From contig JBFNFA010000001.1 of NCBI GenBank assembly GCA_040797845.1, positions 1-64,000 on the forward strand: 64,000 nt of DNA, in the 5' to 3' direction. Both the position numbers and the translations under genes were made by a program. The notes beneath the pieces are model-generated. The model saw only the letters and a program-made list of their open reading frames with translations. It had not been told where the DNA came from and ran no database searches. The DNA comes from Clostridium_AW sp040797845. Lineage in GTDB: Bacteria; Bacillota; Clostridia; Clostridiales; Clostridiaceae. Shown here piece by piece: positions 35,432-45,552 of this stretch (position 1 is its first letter; each line of letters opens with the position of its first letter).

Positions 35432-37465
35432 ATGAGAAGAGAGTATGTAGACTTTTTATCTAATATACCTATAAATGTATCTTATATTAATATTATTGAA
35501 TATCCTATTCATTGGCACGATTGTATGGAAATAATATATTGCCTAAAAGGTAGGATTAAAATAAATATTGAGACAGAGACTCATATAATAAATGAAGGCG
35601 AACTAGAAATCATAAACTTTGACGAAGCACATAGTATTACCAGTGTAGATAAGGACAATAAAATACTTATATTTCAAATTGACACCTCATTTTTTAATAA
35701 ATATTATAATATAGAAAATATGTTTTTCTATACGGAGTCCTCAGCAAAGGATGTTCAAAAGCATGCAAAATATGAAGAGTTAAGAAACTATTTGAGTATA
35801 CTTCTTTGTGAAATAGCTCAAAAGGGAGAAGATTATGAAGATGTAATTGAGGATACCTTAGTTGATATTTTATATCATCTTATAAATAATTTTCATTATT
35901 TAATATATGATGAAGAGAGTTTAAAAGAAAATGAGGAGCAATTTGAGAGATATGACAGAATAATTAAATATATATATTCAAACTATAATAATAAAATAAG
36001 CTTACAAGATATTGCGCGAAGAGAGTACCTAAGTTCCCACTATCTTTCTTATAGTATGAAAAATACAGTAGGCTATAGTTTCAATGATTTTCTAAATTTA
36101 ACTAGAGTTGAAGAAGCTATAAAACTATTATTAGACACGGATAAAACAATATCAGAGATATCAGAAGACTTGGGTTTTTCTCATACTAGATATTTTAACA
36201 AACATTTTAAAAAACACTATAAGTGTACTCCAATGCAATATAGAAAAAAATACAAGGTTGACGAAGAAAAGTTTATGCAGATGAAAAAATTTACTGCTTT
36301 TCCTATAAAGGAAGCCTTAGAAGAGGTTTCTTATTATTTACAAGACTATTTAAGATTCAATTATGAAGGAAAGATAAATAGGATAGATGTAGTATTATCA
36401 TCAGAAGAGACTTTAGATAAGCCTTGGGAAAGTTTATTTATACTAGGTAGCGTAAGTAAATTATTTAAAGAAAAAAATAAAAAGATATTAAAGAGAATGA
36501 AAGAGGATATCAATTTTTCCTACGTTTTATTAGAAGATGTCATTTCAAAAGAAAATAGAAAATTCTATTACTGGAGTGAAATAAAAGAAGTCATTCAATT
36601 TTTGCTGGACATGGACCTAAGGCCTGCCATATATATAGAAGACTATTCCGTAGCCTTTTATTCATTTTTAGATTATTTCGAGGATATCTATAGTAGCTAT
36701 GAATTAGAAAAGTGGAAGTTTTATTTAGATCATAATATGGACGATGAAAGCAAAGATAAGCTTAAAAAATATCTAATAGATTATGGTTTAGAAGTATTAG
36801 AAGAAGATATTAAAAAACCTAATTACAATAAAATCTATGATAGTCCATTTATGCTCCCATATTTAATACAGAGAAACTTGGATAATAAATTTACAAATAA
36901 TAATTTTTATATCATAGATGAATTTAATAGTGAGGAAAATATAGATAATGAAGTGTTTTTTGGCTGTAATGGATTAGTTAATATACAGGGTATAAAAAAA
37001 CCTTCCTATTATGCCTACTATTTTTTATCTAAATTAGGAGATAATGTACTATCAAAAGGTGAAGGATATATAATAACTGAGAAAGATGAAGAGATTCAAA
37101 TACTTTTATATACCATTAAGGATAATTTGAAGGAAGAAAATTTAGATAATATTTCTTATAACTTCAAAAAGGACAAAAGTACTATAGAAAATAAATATTC
37201 TATAAACTTTGAGGGACTGCCTTGCGATTATAAGGTTATAAAATATGAAATTAATGAAAAAAAAGGTTCTGCTTATAACAATTGGGTGAGTATGGGTAAA
37301 CCAAAACACATAAATTATGATGAAATAAATCTTTTTAAAACCACGGGCAACCCTTATATAGGCCTATCCTATAGTAAAAAAAGCCCTATTTATAATATAG
37401 TTGCAAAGGTCGAAGGATATGGAGCGGTACTAATTATACTTCAAAAAGTACAAAAGCACTTTTAA
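35432..37465 (+). CDS. AraC-family regulator with C-terminal GH39-like domain
   Basis: About 677 residues, more than twice a normal AraC regulator. An N-terminal cupin (about 10-100, with HWHDCMEIIYCLKG) is followed by a two-helix-turn-helix AraC domain (about 185-290: ISLQDIARREYLS, GFSHTRYFNKHFKKHY). Residues 310-677 resemble the beta-xylosidase-like GH39 domain found in some AraC proteins, here probably a sugar sensor rather than an enzyme. I start at ATG 35432 behind GAGGGG; an ATG at 35393 would overlap the previous gene. Its target is unknown. Confidence 0.82.
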   Translation: MRREYVDFLSNIPINVSYINIIEYPIHWHDCMEIIYCLKGRIKINIETETHIINEGELEIINFDEAHSITSVDKDNKILIFQIDTSFFNKYYNIENMFFYTESSAKDVQKHAKYEELRNYLSILLCEIAQKGEDYEDVIEDTLVDILYHLINNFHYLIYDEESLKENEEQFERYDRIIKYIYSNYNNKISLQDIARREYLSSHYLSYSMKNTVGYSFNDFLNLTRVEEAIKLLLDTDKTISEISEDLGFSHTRYFNKHFKKHYKCTPMQYRKKYKVDEEKFMQMKKFTAFPIKEALEEVSYYLQDYLRFNYEGKINRIDVVLSSEETLDKPWESLFILGSVSKLFKEKNKKILKRMKEDINFSYVLLEDVISKENRKFYYWSEIKEVIQFLLDMDLRPAIYIEDYSVAFYSFLDYFEDIYSSYELEKWKFYLDHNMDDESKDKLKKYLIDYGLEVLEEDIKKPNYNKIYDSPFMLPYLIQRNLDNKFTNNNFYIIDEFNSEENIDNEVFFGCNGLVNIQGIKKPSYYAYYFLSKLGDNVLSKGEGYIITEKDEEIQILLYTIKDNLKEENLDNISYNFKKDKSTIENKYSINFEGLPCDYKVIKYEINEKKGSAYNNWVSMGKPKHINYDEINLFKTTGNPYIGLSYSKKSPIYNIVAKVEGYGAVLIILQKVQKHF

Positions 37466-37480
37466 TAGGGTGCTTTTTTT
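37453..37480 (+). terminator. intrinsic terminator after the AraC-GH39 gene
   Basis: Stem AAAGCAC/GTGCTTT (37453-37459 with 37470-37476) with a T tract. The stop codon of the gene lies in its loop. Confidence 0.75.
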
Positions 37481-37667
37481 ATATTTACAGAAAAAAACAA
37501 TCTGCAGAAATACTTAAAGTTATACTTTATACTAGGTACATTGATGAATGAAGGTTCTATAGAAAGTATGTATAATTATATTATAAGACTTAGAAAGAAG
37601 GTGAAAGTGAAAATGAGGGTGTGGCTCTTAAAGCATTATATATTAATTTAAATCGAGGAGGATTTTT

Positions 37668-39038
37668 ATGAATAGTAGTAGTAGTATTTTTTATGAAAAA
37701 AGTACTAATAAATTGTTGTTAAAATTTGCAGTACCGTCTATTATATCTTTGCTAGTAGGAGAATTATATAATATGGTAGACACCCTTTTTGTAGGAAGAT
37801 CTATTGGTGCCATGGCAGTTGGAGGTTTAACAGTAGCTTTCCCTATACAAAGGTTAATAATAGCCTTAGGTCTTATGGTAGCAGTAGGTGTATATACATC
37901 CGTTGCTAGACACTTAGGAGAAAAGAATGAAGAAGAAATTAAAAATTCAATAACGAATTCTATTAGTTTAATCATTTCAATAATTTTAACCTTAACATTT
38001 TTCATTTATATATTTAGGGATAAAATAATCTTAAATTTAGGAGCAAGTCGTAGTATATTTCCTTATGCGAAAGACTACATTTCTATAGTAATATTTGGTG
38101 GTATATTTCAGTGTTTAACTGTTGTTTATTGCCATATAATGACTGCCTTAGGAGATACAAGAATAAACTTAAAAGCCACCTCTTTAGGTGCTATAGCTAA
38201 TATTATTATAGACTATATTTTAGTAGTTAACTTTAATCTAGGAGTAAAAGGAGCTGCTATTGCTACTGTAGTATCACAAATGGGTTCCTTTGTATATGCA
38301 TATTATTATTTTAATAAAAAAGTAAGGACTAGATTAAACCTTAAATTTAAATTTACTTTAGAAAAAGCAATTGTAGGATCGATAGTAAGTGTTGGATTTT
38401 CAACCTTTATAATAGAAATTTCTGATGCCGTAGTGGCATTTATACTAAATAATCTACTATTAACTTATGGTGGAGAAGAATCGGTAATTATTTTTGGATT
38501 AGTAACTAGAGTGTCAATGTTCTTGTTTATAACATTGATTGGAATAAGTTCGGCTATGCAGCCTATAGCAGCTTTCAATTTTGGTAGAGAGGACTATAAG
38601 AAGGTTAAAGATGTGGTCATTAGTACAATAAAAATTGCTGTAATCTCATCCCTTCTTTGTTGGCTAGGAATGCTTATATTCTCCAAAAATATAATGAGCT
38701 TATTTGTAAATGAAAGTGCAATATTATATGATGCAGCAAAAATATTTAAAATTGTAATTCTGGTATTTCCAATAGTAAGTGTCTATTATGTTGCAATATA
38801 TTACTATCAAGCAATGGGAGAAGCTAAATCATCCTTCCTATTATCTATATTTAGGCAAATAGTTGTATTTATACCTTTATTATTGATATTAATGCAGATG
38901 TTTGGAACTTTAGGAGTTTGGATTGCTTATCCATTATCGGATATAATATCAGGATTAACGGGAATATTCTTTGTAAAAAGAGGATTAGATATAGAAGATA
39001 AGGACGATGCATTTGATTATGAAGTTAATGAGGCATAA
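37668..39038 (+). CDS. MATE family efflux pump
   Basis: 456 residues, twelve membrane segments. The N-terminal LLLKFAVPSIISLLVGELYNMVDTLFVGR segment (shown here as its start, LLLKFAVPSIIS) and a second MATE half after residue 235 are clear. It differs strongly from the pump at 30099, so it is not a recent duplicate. It resembles the MepA-like branch. TCGAGGAGG precedes ATG; a strong terminator follows. The substrate is unknown. Confidence 0.88.
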   Translation: MNSSSSIFYEKSTNKLLLKFAVPSIISLLVGELYNMVDTLFVGRSIGAMAVGGLTVAFPIQRLIIALGLMVAVGVYTSVARHLGEKNEEEIKNSITNSISLIISIILTLTFFIYIFRDKIILNLGASRSIFPYAKDYISIVIFGGIFQCLTVVYCHIMTALGDTRINLKATSLGAIANIIIDYILVVNFNLGVKGAAIATVVSQMGSFVYAYYYFNKKVRTRLNLKFKFTLEKAIVGSIVSVGFSTFIIEISDAVVAFILNNLLLTYGGEESVIIFGLVTRVSMFLFITLIGISSAMQPIAAFNFGREDYKKVKDVVISTIKIAVISSLLCWLGMLIFSKNIMSLFVNESAILYDAAKIFKIVILVFPIVSVYYVAIYYYQAMGEAKSSFLLSIFRQIVVFIPLLLILMQMFGTLGVWIAYPLSDIISGLTGIFFVKRGLDIEDKDDAFDYEVNEA

Positions 39039-39041
39039 TAT

Positions 39042-39084
39042 AAAAAGCCCACAATCACTTATTTTAGTAGATTGTGGGCTTTTT
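39042..39084 (+). terminator. intrinsic terminator after the MATE gene
   Basis: A 15-bp stem (39042-39056 with 39070-39084) of AAAAAGCCCACAATC and its complement, with the T tract built into the 3' arm. It could work in both directions. Confidence 0.85.
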
Positions 39085-39209
39085 ATTTATATATTAGAAT
39101 TATTACAATTATGTAATAATAAACATAGATTTTGTAAGATAAAAATGTGGTGCAATCCTGTACTTTTTTATAATATATAAGTATAGATTTATAAAAAGGT
39201 GAGTTATGT

Positions 39210-39905
39210 ATGAGAAAAATAAAAAAAATAATTGTATTACTACTTATTATTGTATTTTCCTATAATGTGTATTTTTTAAACTTCAGCAATAATAACTTTT
39301 CTATGCAAGATGACTTAATAGAAAAGTTATCTAGTAATATGCCTAATTATACTAGAATAGATGAAATACCTGAATATCTTAAGAATGCAACAATTGCTGT
39401 GGAAGATAGAAGATTTTATACTCATGGAGGTTTTGATATGAGATCTATTGGAAGAGCCGCTGTTGTTAATTTAAAAGAAGGGGAAATTAAAGAAGGCGGA
39501 AGTACCATAACACAACAATTAGCAAAAAATTTATTTCTAACTAATGAAAAATCTTATATAAGAAAAATAAAAGAGCTAGGACTAGCATTGAAAATAGAGA
39601 ATAAGTATAGTAAAGATGAAATATTGGAGATGTATTTGAACGTAGTATATTATGGAGCAAATTCTTATGGAGTAGCAGAGGCTAGTAAAAAATATTTTAA
39701 TAAAGAAGTTTGGCAGTTAAGTTTAGGAGAATGTGCAATGCTAGCAGGGTTAACTCAGGCTCCAAGTAGTTATGAACCTAGTAAATATTACGCAAAAGCG
39801 AAAAAGAGACAAGAGATTGTACTAAAGAGTATGTATAGATACGGAAGTATAGATGAAAAGGTTATGGAAGAAGGTATAAATGAGACTATAAATATTTGCA
39901 ACTAA
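39210..39905 (+). CDS. monofunctional peptidoglycan glycosyltransferase (GT51)
   Basis: 231 residues. An N-terminal membrane anchor (about 7-24) precedes a GT51 domain. The motifs AVEDRRFYTHGGFD (catalytic Glu near residue 66), GGSTITQQLAKNLFL, KIKELGLALKIE and EMYLNVVYYGANSYGV are the five family motifs in order. There is no transpeptidase domain, so it polymerises glycan strands but does not cross-link them (MtgA type). It stands alone. Confidence 0.9.
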   Translation: MRKIKKIIVLLLIIVFSYNVYFLNFSNNNFSMQDDLIEKLSSNMPNYTRIDEIPEYLKNATIAVEDRRFYTHGGFDMRSIGRAAVVNLKEGEIKEGGSTITQQLAKNLFLTNEKSYIRKIKELGLALKIENKYSKDEILEMYLNVVYYGANSYGVAEASKKYFNKEVWQLSLGECAMLAGLTQAPSSYEPSKYYAKAKKRQEIVLKSMYRYGSIDEKVMEEGINETINICN

Positions 39906-40014
39906 ACATAATGAAAATCATATATTATTATTAAGGTCATCTCTTAAATCCCCAAAAATTCAAAGCTTAAAGCTAAAAAATAGTATACTTACTGAGGATA
40001 AGGAGATGAACTTT

Positions 40015-40224
40015 ATGAATTGCAACCAAATTTTGACGTTGGTTCCAGGAGTACTGATAAATATTGTAACAAATAGCGCTGTATTTCCAATTGCCACGGG
40101 AGAAATTACAGAGCAATCTATGAAGTCAAACATTATAGCCATAAAACTGACTGCTCCTTATGATGCTATACCAGCAGGTGCAGTTGCATTCTTTAACACA
40201 AATCAAATAATCGCTATTTCTTAA
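40015..40224 (+). CDS. small uncharacterised protein, 69 residues
   Basis: An open frame with AAGGAG 9 nt before ATG 40015 and a strong terminator 9 nt after its stop, so it looks like a real monocistronic gene. The product is rich in Ile, Ala, Asn and Thr, has the repeated-looking ends PGVLINIVTNSAVFP and IPAGAVAFFNTNQIIAIS, and has no signal peptide or charged runs. I recognise no family. Confidence 0.6.
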   Translation: MNCNQILTLVPGVLINIVTNSAVFPIATGEITEQSMKSNIIAIKLTAPYDAIPAGAVAFFNTNQIIAIS

Positions 40225-40232
40225 TTAGATAT

Positions 40233-40266
40233 AAAGGGATTTGATATTTATTATCAAATCCCTTTT
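40233..40266 (+). terminator. intrinsic terminator of the small gene at 40015
   Basis: Stem AAAGGGATTTGATA (40233-40246 region) with TATCAAATCCCTTTT (40252-40266), the T tract being the end of the 3' arm. Confidence 0.82.
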
Positions 40267-40339
40267 ATTATACTAGGATAAATAACAGTTTATGAGGGAA
40301 ATATAAGTCTATAATCAATAACTTTGAGGAGGAATTCAA

Positions 40340-40513
40340 GTGAAAAGTAGAGAGGAAGTAAAAAGCGAAAATAGAAAGAATTATAACCAAAAGGGACACA
40401 AATCTAAAGGACAATTTAGCAGCAGTAATATGGTTCAGACTATAGAGAGTCAAGCAATAAATGATAGCATTTTTGAGACTGAAAACGATGGATACGATGG
40501 ATACGAGGGTTAA
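40340..40513 (+). CDS. small hydrophilic protein, 57 residues
   Basis: GTG start with GAGGAGG 9 nt upstream, 57 codons and a stable hairpin 5 nt after the stop. The product has a basic first half (KSREEVKSENRKNYNQKGHK), a Ser/Gln middle and an acidic tail with DGYDGYEG. It looks disordered. No family is recognised. The combination of ribosome binding site and terminator supports a real gene. Confidence 0.55.
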   Translation: MKSREEVKSENRKNYNQKGHKSKGQFSSSNMVQTIESQAINDSIFETENDGYDGYEG

Positions 40514-40518
40514 AAGAA

Positions 40519-40548
40519 TAGCCTGCAAAAATTTGCTTTTGCAGGCTA
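40519..40548 (+). terminator. hairpin after the small gene at 40340
   Basis: A perfect 12-bp stem (TAGCCTGCAAAA with its complement) around a 6-nt loop. Only a weak T-rich tail follows, so termination is likely but not certain. Confidence 0.65.
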
Positions 40549-40701
40549 TATATTTAAAAATTTTAACTTATAAAATATGATTTATCTCATAACTAAGTGG
40601 TTCTAATACTTCTATCTATTAATATGCAGTTAATACATAAAACATAAGTATTAATATAATAATAACTTATATATGGTTAACATATATAAGGAGGGTAATT
40701 T

Positions 40702-43700
40702 ATGAAAAAGATAACAAAAACAATGGATGGAAATGGTGCAGCAGCTTATGCTTCCTATGCTTTTACAGAGGTTGCAGCTATATTCCCTATTACTCCATCT
40801 ACCCCAATGGCAGAAGGAGTAGACGAGTGGTCAGCACATGGTAAGAAAAATATATTTGGTCAAAGAGTTAAAGTGGTAGAAATGCAATCAGAAGCTGGTG
40901 CTGCTGGAGCAGTCCATGGTTCCTTAGCGGCAGGTGCTTTAACTACTACATATACGGCTTCCCAAGGATTACTTCTTATGATACCTAATATGTATAAAAT
41001 ATCTGGAGAATTGTTACCGGGAGTGTTTCATGTTAGTGCTCGTGCTATAGCTGCTCATGCATTATCTATATTTGGTGACCACCAAGACGTCATGGCTTGT
41101 AGGCAAACAGGATTTGCATTACTTGCGTCTTCTAATGTGCAGGAAGTTATGGATTTAGGATTTATTTCACATCTATCATCAATAAAATCTAGAATTCCGT
41201 TTTTACATTTTTTTGACGGTTTTAGAACTTCTCATGAATATCAAAAAATAGAGGTTATAGATTACGAAGATGTAGCAAAAATTGTAGATTATAATTCTTT
41301 GAATGAATTTAAAAATAATTCTTTAAATCCTGAAAGACCAGTATTAAGAGGGACTGCTCAAAACCCTGATATATATTTCCAAGGGAGAGAAGTATCAAAT
41401 AAGTTTTATAATGCAATTCCAGATATAGTAGAAGATTATATGGGAATGATAAAAAATATAACAGGCAGGGAATATCATCCCTTTGATTATTATGGTGCTG
41501 AAGATGCAAAGCATATAATTGTTGCTATGGGATCAGTATGTGACACATTAGAGGAAACGGTAGATTATCTATTAAAGCAAGGTGAAAAGGTAGGCTTCAT
41601 AAAGGTGCACCTGTACAGACCTTTCTCAGAAAAGTATTTCTTTAAAGTGTTACCAAAAACCGTAGAAAGAATAGCGGTTTTAGATAGAACTAAAGAGCCA
41701 GGTTCTTTAGCTGAGCCACTTTGTCTTGATGTATCAAATTTATTTTATAAAAAAGAAAATAGACCTTTAATAGTAGGTGGAAGATACGGTTTAGGATCAA
41801 AAGATACAAGACCTTCAGAAATAATTGCAGTATTTGAAAATTTAAAGAGCGATAATCCTAAAGACCATTTTACAATAGGAATTACAGATGATGTTACTTA
41901 TACATCATTATCTACGGAAAAATTTGTTGATACAACTCCAGAAGGAACAATAAATTGTAAGTTTTGGGGTCTAGGCTCTGACGGTACTGTAGGAGCAAAT
42001 AAAACTGCAGTAAAAATCATTGGAGATAAAACAGATTTATATGCACAAGCATATTTTTCTTATGATAGTAAAAAATCAGGAGGAACTACAGTATCCCATT
42101 TAAGATTTGGAAGTAAGCCTATAAGGTCATCTTATTTGGTTTATAATTCTGATTATATTGCTTGTCACAACAGGTCTTTCTTATATAATTATGACCTTTT
42201 AAAAGGGCTTAAAAAAGGAGGTACTTTCCTGCTTAACTGCCCTTGGAAGGAAGATGAACTAGATGAAAAATTGCCAGCTTCTATAAAGAAATATATTGCA
42301 GATAATAACATTAACTTTTATACAATAGATGCTGTAAACATTGCAAGAAACATAGGACTTGGTGGAAGAATAAATATGGTAATGCAAGCAGCCTTCTTTA
42401 AGTTATCTAAAGTTATTTCAATAGAAGATGCAGTAAAATATTTAAAAGACTCTATAGAAACTACTTATGGCAGAAAAGGTGAAAAAATCGTAGAAATGAA
42501 CAAATCTGCTGTAGATAAAGGAGTAGAAGGATTAGTTAAGGTATCTGTGCCAAGTTCATGGAGTAGCGTAGAAATAGAAAAAGACTTAGAAAAAGATATT
42601 CCAGAGTTTGTTAAAAACATTCAAATTCCTATGGCAAGAATGGAAGGGGACGATTTACCTGTAAGTGCTTTCCTAGGAAGAGAAGATGGTTCTTTCCCAT
42701 TAGGTACAACAGCCTATGAAAAGAGGGGCATTGCAGTGCTTGTACCAGAATGGCAAATTGATAAATGTATACAGTGTAACCAATGCTCTTATATTTGTCC
42801 TCATGCCACAGTAAGACCATTCTTGCTCACTGAGGAAGAAGTAAATAAAGCACCATCAACCTTTAAGACTAAGAAAGCAGTAGGTAAAGGATTAGAAGAC
42901 TATCAATATAGGATTCAAGTAAGTCCTCTTGACTGTACTGGATGCGGTAATTGCGCGGATGTTTGTCCAGCGCCGGGTAAGGCATTAATCATGAAACCAG
43001 CTGATCAGGAAATAGAAATGGAAGGGGACAATTGGGATTTTGCTATAACATTACGTGAAAAGCATAATGTTCAAGATATTTATACTGTTAAGGGCAGTCA
43101 ATACAATAAGCCACTTTTAGAATTTAATGGAGCATGCCCAGGTTGTGGAGAAACTCCTTACGTTAGATTGATAACTCAACTATATGGAGATAGGATGATG
43201 ATAGCTAATGCTACAGGTTGTTCTTCAATTTGGGGAGGAAGTGCACCTTCAGTACCATATACTACAAATGAAAAAGGGCAAGGACCAGCTTGGGCAAACT
43301 CTCTATTTGAAGATAATGCGGAATATGGATACGGCATGTACCTAGGTATTAAACAAATAAGGGAAAGGCTAGCCTTACTTATGGATGAAGCTTTAAATAA
43401 AGATATAGATGAGGAAATTAAAGAAGCTTTTGGTGAATGGATTGATAATATGAATGATGGTGATAAATCAAAGTCTTCATCAGAAAGAGTTGTAAATGCA
43501 TTAAGGAAAGTAGATTATATGAAAGATCCTATATACAAGGAAATAATGGATAATAAAGACTACTTAGTTAAGAAATCCGTATGGATAATCGGAGGAGATG
43601 GTTGGGCCTATGACATTGGATATGGTGGGTTAGACCATGTATTGGCTTCAGGAGATGACGTAAATATTTTAGTTTTAGATACAGAAGTATATTCAAATAC

Positions 43701-44223
43701 AGGTGGCCAGATGTCAAAATCAACGCCAACTGCAGCAGTGGCTAAATTTGCAGCGGCAGGAAAGAAGATAAGAAAGAAGGATCTTGGTCTCATGGCTATG
43801 AGTTACGGTTATGTATATGTTGCTCAAATATCCATAGGAGCTAATATGCCTCAAACAATTAAAGTAATAAAAGAAGCAGAAGAGTATAAAGGACCTTCAT
43901 TAATAATAGCTTATGCTCCATGCATTAACCACGGTATTAAAACAGGTATGGGAACAAGTATTATGGAGAGTAAGAAAGCTGTTGAAACTGGATATTGGCA
44001 TTTGTATAAATACAATCCTAAACTTAAAGAAGAAGGAAAGAATGCATTTATACTGGAATCTAAAGAGCCAAAAGGATCTTTCCAAGATTTTATAAGAGGA
44101 GAAATAAGATATACTTCATTAGCAAATGTATTCCCAGAAATTGCAGAAGAAATGTTTAATGAATCAGAAAAACATGCTAAACATAGATACGAAGTATATA
44201 AAAAACTATCAGAAAACTTTTAA
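40702..44223 (+). CDS. nifJ: pyruvate:ferredoxin (flavodoxin) oxidoreductase
   Basis: 1173 residues, the usual size of the single-chain enzyme. It splits pyruvate to acetyl-CoA and CO2 and reduces ferredoxin, the central step of clostridial fermentation. Domain order: pyrimidine-binding N-terminal domain, transketolase-like middle, a ferredoxin domain with two clusters (CIQCNQCSYIC from 689 and CTGCGNCADVC from 745), then the thiamine-binding domain with a third cluster (CPGCGE at 812, CSSIWGG) and GGDGWAYDIGYGG. All ligands are present. Monocistronic. Confidence 0.96.
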   Translation: MKKITKTMDGNGAAAYASYAFTEVAAIFPITPSTPMAEGVDEWSAHGKKNIFGQRVKVVEMQSEAGAAGAVHGSLAAGALTTTYTASQGLLLMIPNMYKISGELLPGVFHVSARAIAAHALSIFGDHQDVMACRQTGFALLASSNVQEVMDLGFISHLSSIKSRIPFLHFFDGFRTSHEYQKIEVIDYEDVAKIVDYNSLNEFKNNSLNPERPVLRGTAQNPDIYFQGREVSNKFYNAIPDIVEDYMGMIKNITGREYHPFDYYGAEDAKHIIVAMGSVCDTLEETVDYLLKQGEKVGFIKVHLYRPFSEKYFFKVLPKTVERIAVLDRTKEPGSLAEPLCLDVSNLFYKKENRPLIVGGRYGLGSKDTRPSEIIAVFENLKSDNPKDHFTIGITDDVTYTSLSTEKFVDTTPEGTINCKFWGLGSDGTVGANKTAVKIIGDKTDLYAQAYFSYDSKKSGGTTVSHLRFGSKPIRSSYLVYNSDYIACHNRSFLYNYDLLKGLKKGGTFLLNCPWKEDELDEKLPASIKKYIADNNINFYTIDAVNIARNIGLGGRINMVMQAAFFKLSKVISIEDAVKYLKDSIETTYGRKGEKIVEMNKSAVDKGVEGLVKVSVPSSWSSVEIEKDLEKDIPEFVKNIQIPMARMEGDDLPVSAFLGREDGSFPLGTTAYEKRGIAVLVPEWQIDKCIQCNQCSYICPHATVRPFLLTEEEVNKAPSTFKTKKAVGKGLEDYQYRIQVSPLDCTGCGNCADVCPAPGKALIMKPADQEIEMEGDNWDFAITLREKHNVQDIYTVKGSQYNKPLLEFNGACPGCGETPYVRLITQLYGDRMMIANATGCSSIWGGSAPSVPYTTNEKGQGPAWANSLFEDNAEYGYGMYLGIKQIRERLALLMDEALNKDIDEEIKEAFGEWIDNMNDGDKSKSSSERVVNALRKVDYMKDPIYKEIMDNKDYLVKKSVWIIGGDGWAYDIGYGGLDHVLASGDDVNILVLDTEVYSNTGGQMSKSTPTAAVAKFAAAGKKIRKKDLGLMAMSYGYVYVAQISIGANMPQTIKVIKEAEEYKGPSLIIAYAPCINHGIKTGMGTSIMESKKAVETGYWHLYKYNPKLKEEGKNAFILESKEPKGSFQDFIRGEIRYTSLANVFPEIAEEMFNESEKHAKHRYEVYKKLSENF

Positions 44224-44239
44224 TGAAAATTGCTGGATT

Positions 44240-44276
44240 AGCGCAGGATACATTCAGATATCCTGTGCTTTTTTGT
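44240..44276 (+). terminator. intrinsic terminator after PFOR
   Basis: Stem AGCGCAGGATA with TATCCTGTGCT around a short loop, followed by TTTTTT, 17 nt after the PFOR stop. Confidence 0.85.
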
Positions 44277-44421
44277 TATTTCCCGGGTAACATCCCATGA
44301 ATTTGTAAGTGATCCATGTTTCATTACAGTTGATTTTATCAACCAAAGTCAACTGCAAATCCTTTGAGTTCTTTAAGCACAGTAAGTATAATTAAAATAA
44401 GAGAGTAGTAGAGGTGATGAG

Positions 44422-45552
44422 ATGAAGGAAATAAATATTGCTAGAACACTTGTAGATAAAAGAAAAGAAAAATGCATTACTCAAGAGGAACTAGCAAAAT
44501 ATATTGGTGTTTCAAAGGCCTCTGTTTCCAAATGGGAAACGGGACAAAGTTACCCAGATATTACTTTTCTACCGCAACTTGCGGCTTACTTTAACATTAG
44601 TATAGATGATTTAATGGGATACGAGCCACAAATGTCAAGAGAGGATATTTGCAAGCTTTACCATAAATTATCCGCGGATTTTACATCAAAACCCTATGAT
44701 GAGGTTTTAAACAATTGTAGAGATATCATCAAAAAATATTATGCTTGCTTTCCCCTTTTGCTGCAAATGGGAGTTTTGATACTCTTTCACAGCGATATCC
44801 CAAAAGACACAGACAAAACCAATGCCTTGATTATGGAAGCAAAAGAGCTTTTTATTCGAGTAAAAAAGGAAAGCGGAGATGTGGAGCTTATCAAACAGGC
44901 GCAATACATGGAAGCATTTTGCTATATTACCATTAGGGATCCACAATCCGCCATGAAATTACTTGAAGTTATGAACAAGCCCCTACTTCCTGTAGAAACA
45001 CTTCTTGCCACTGCTTATAAAATGGCAGGCAAAACAGATGAAGCAAAATCCACATTGCAAATCGGAATATACCAATATGTTATAGGCTTATTCAGTGTTT
45101 TTCCTTTATATCTTGCAATGTGTATCGATGAGCCTAAAAGATATGAGGAAGTATTAAATCGTGCATTGGCAGTAGAGGAAACCTTTAATGTAAAACGGCT
45201 TCTCCCTACTGTTATTATGGAACTCTATATAGTGGCTGCACAAGGGTATATAGTGCAAGGCAATTCAGAAAAAAGCCTTAATATGTTGCAGAAATACACA
45301 GAACTTCTCACAAGCAATATTTATCAGTTGACGGCCCACGGGGATGATTTTTTTGATTCAATTGGTGATTGGCTGAATAAGTTAGATTTAGGCGCTGGAC
45401 TGGTTAAAAACGAAAAAGTAATTAAGGAAAACGCGGTAGATTTAGTGATTAATAATCCAGCTTTTTCCTACCTTGCTGATGAATGTAGTTTTCAAAGTAT
45501 GGTAGAAAAGCTAAAAGCAATAAAAGGTGAAAATGATGAAAGGAGAAAATAA
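44422..45552 (+). CDS. XRE-family regulator with helical-repeat C-terminal region
   Basis: 376 residues. A helix-turn-helix domain (about 5-65: ITQEELAKYIGVSKASVSKWETG) is followed by roughly 300 residues of helices that look like TPR repeats (for example EVMNKPLLPVETLLATAYKMAGK). This architecture occurs in peptide- or signal-responsive regulators. It overlaps the hydrolase gene by 1 nt (TAATG), so it probably controls it. Base use is visibly less AT-rich than in neighbouring genes, which may mean transfer from another Firmicute. Confidence 0.82.
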   Translation: MKEINIARTLVDKRKEKCITQEELAKYIGVSKASVSKWETGQSYPDITFLPQLAAYFNISIDDLMGYEPQMSREDICKLYHKLSADFTSKPYDEVLNNCRDIIKKYYACFPLLLQMGVLILFHSDIPKDTDKTNALIMEAKELFIRVKKESGDVELIKQAQYMEAFCYITIRDPQSAMKLLEVMNKPLLPVETLLATAYKMAGKTDEAKSTLQIGIYQYVIGLFSVFPLYLAMCIDEPKRYEEVLNRALAVEETFNVKRLLPTVIMELYIVAAQGYIVQGNSEKSLNMLQKYTELLTSNIYQLTAHGDDFFDSIGDWLNKLDLGAGLVKNEKVIKENAVDLVINNPAFSYLADECSFQSMVEKLKAIKGENDERRK

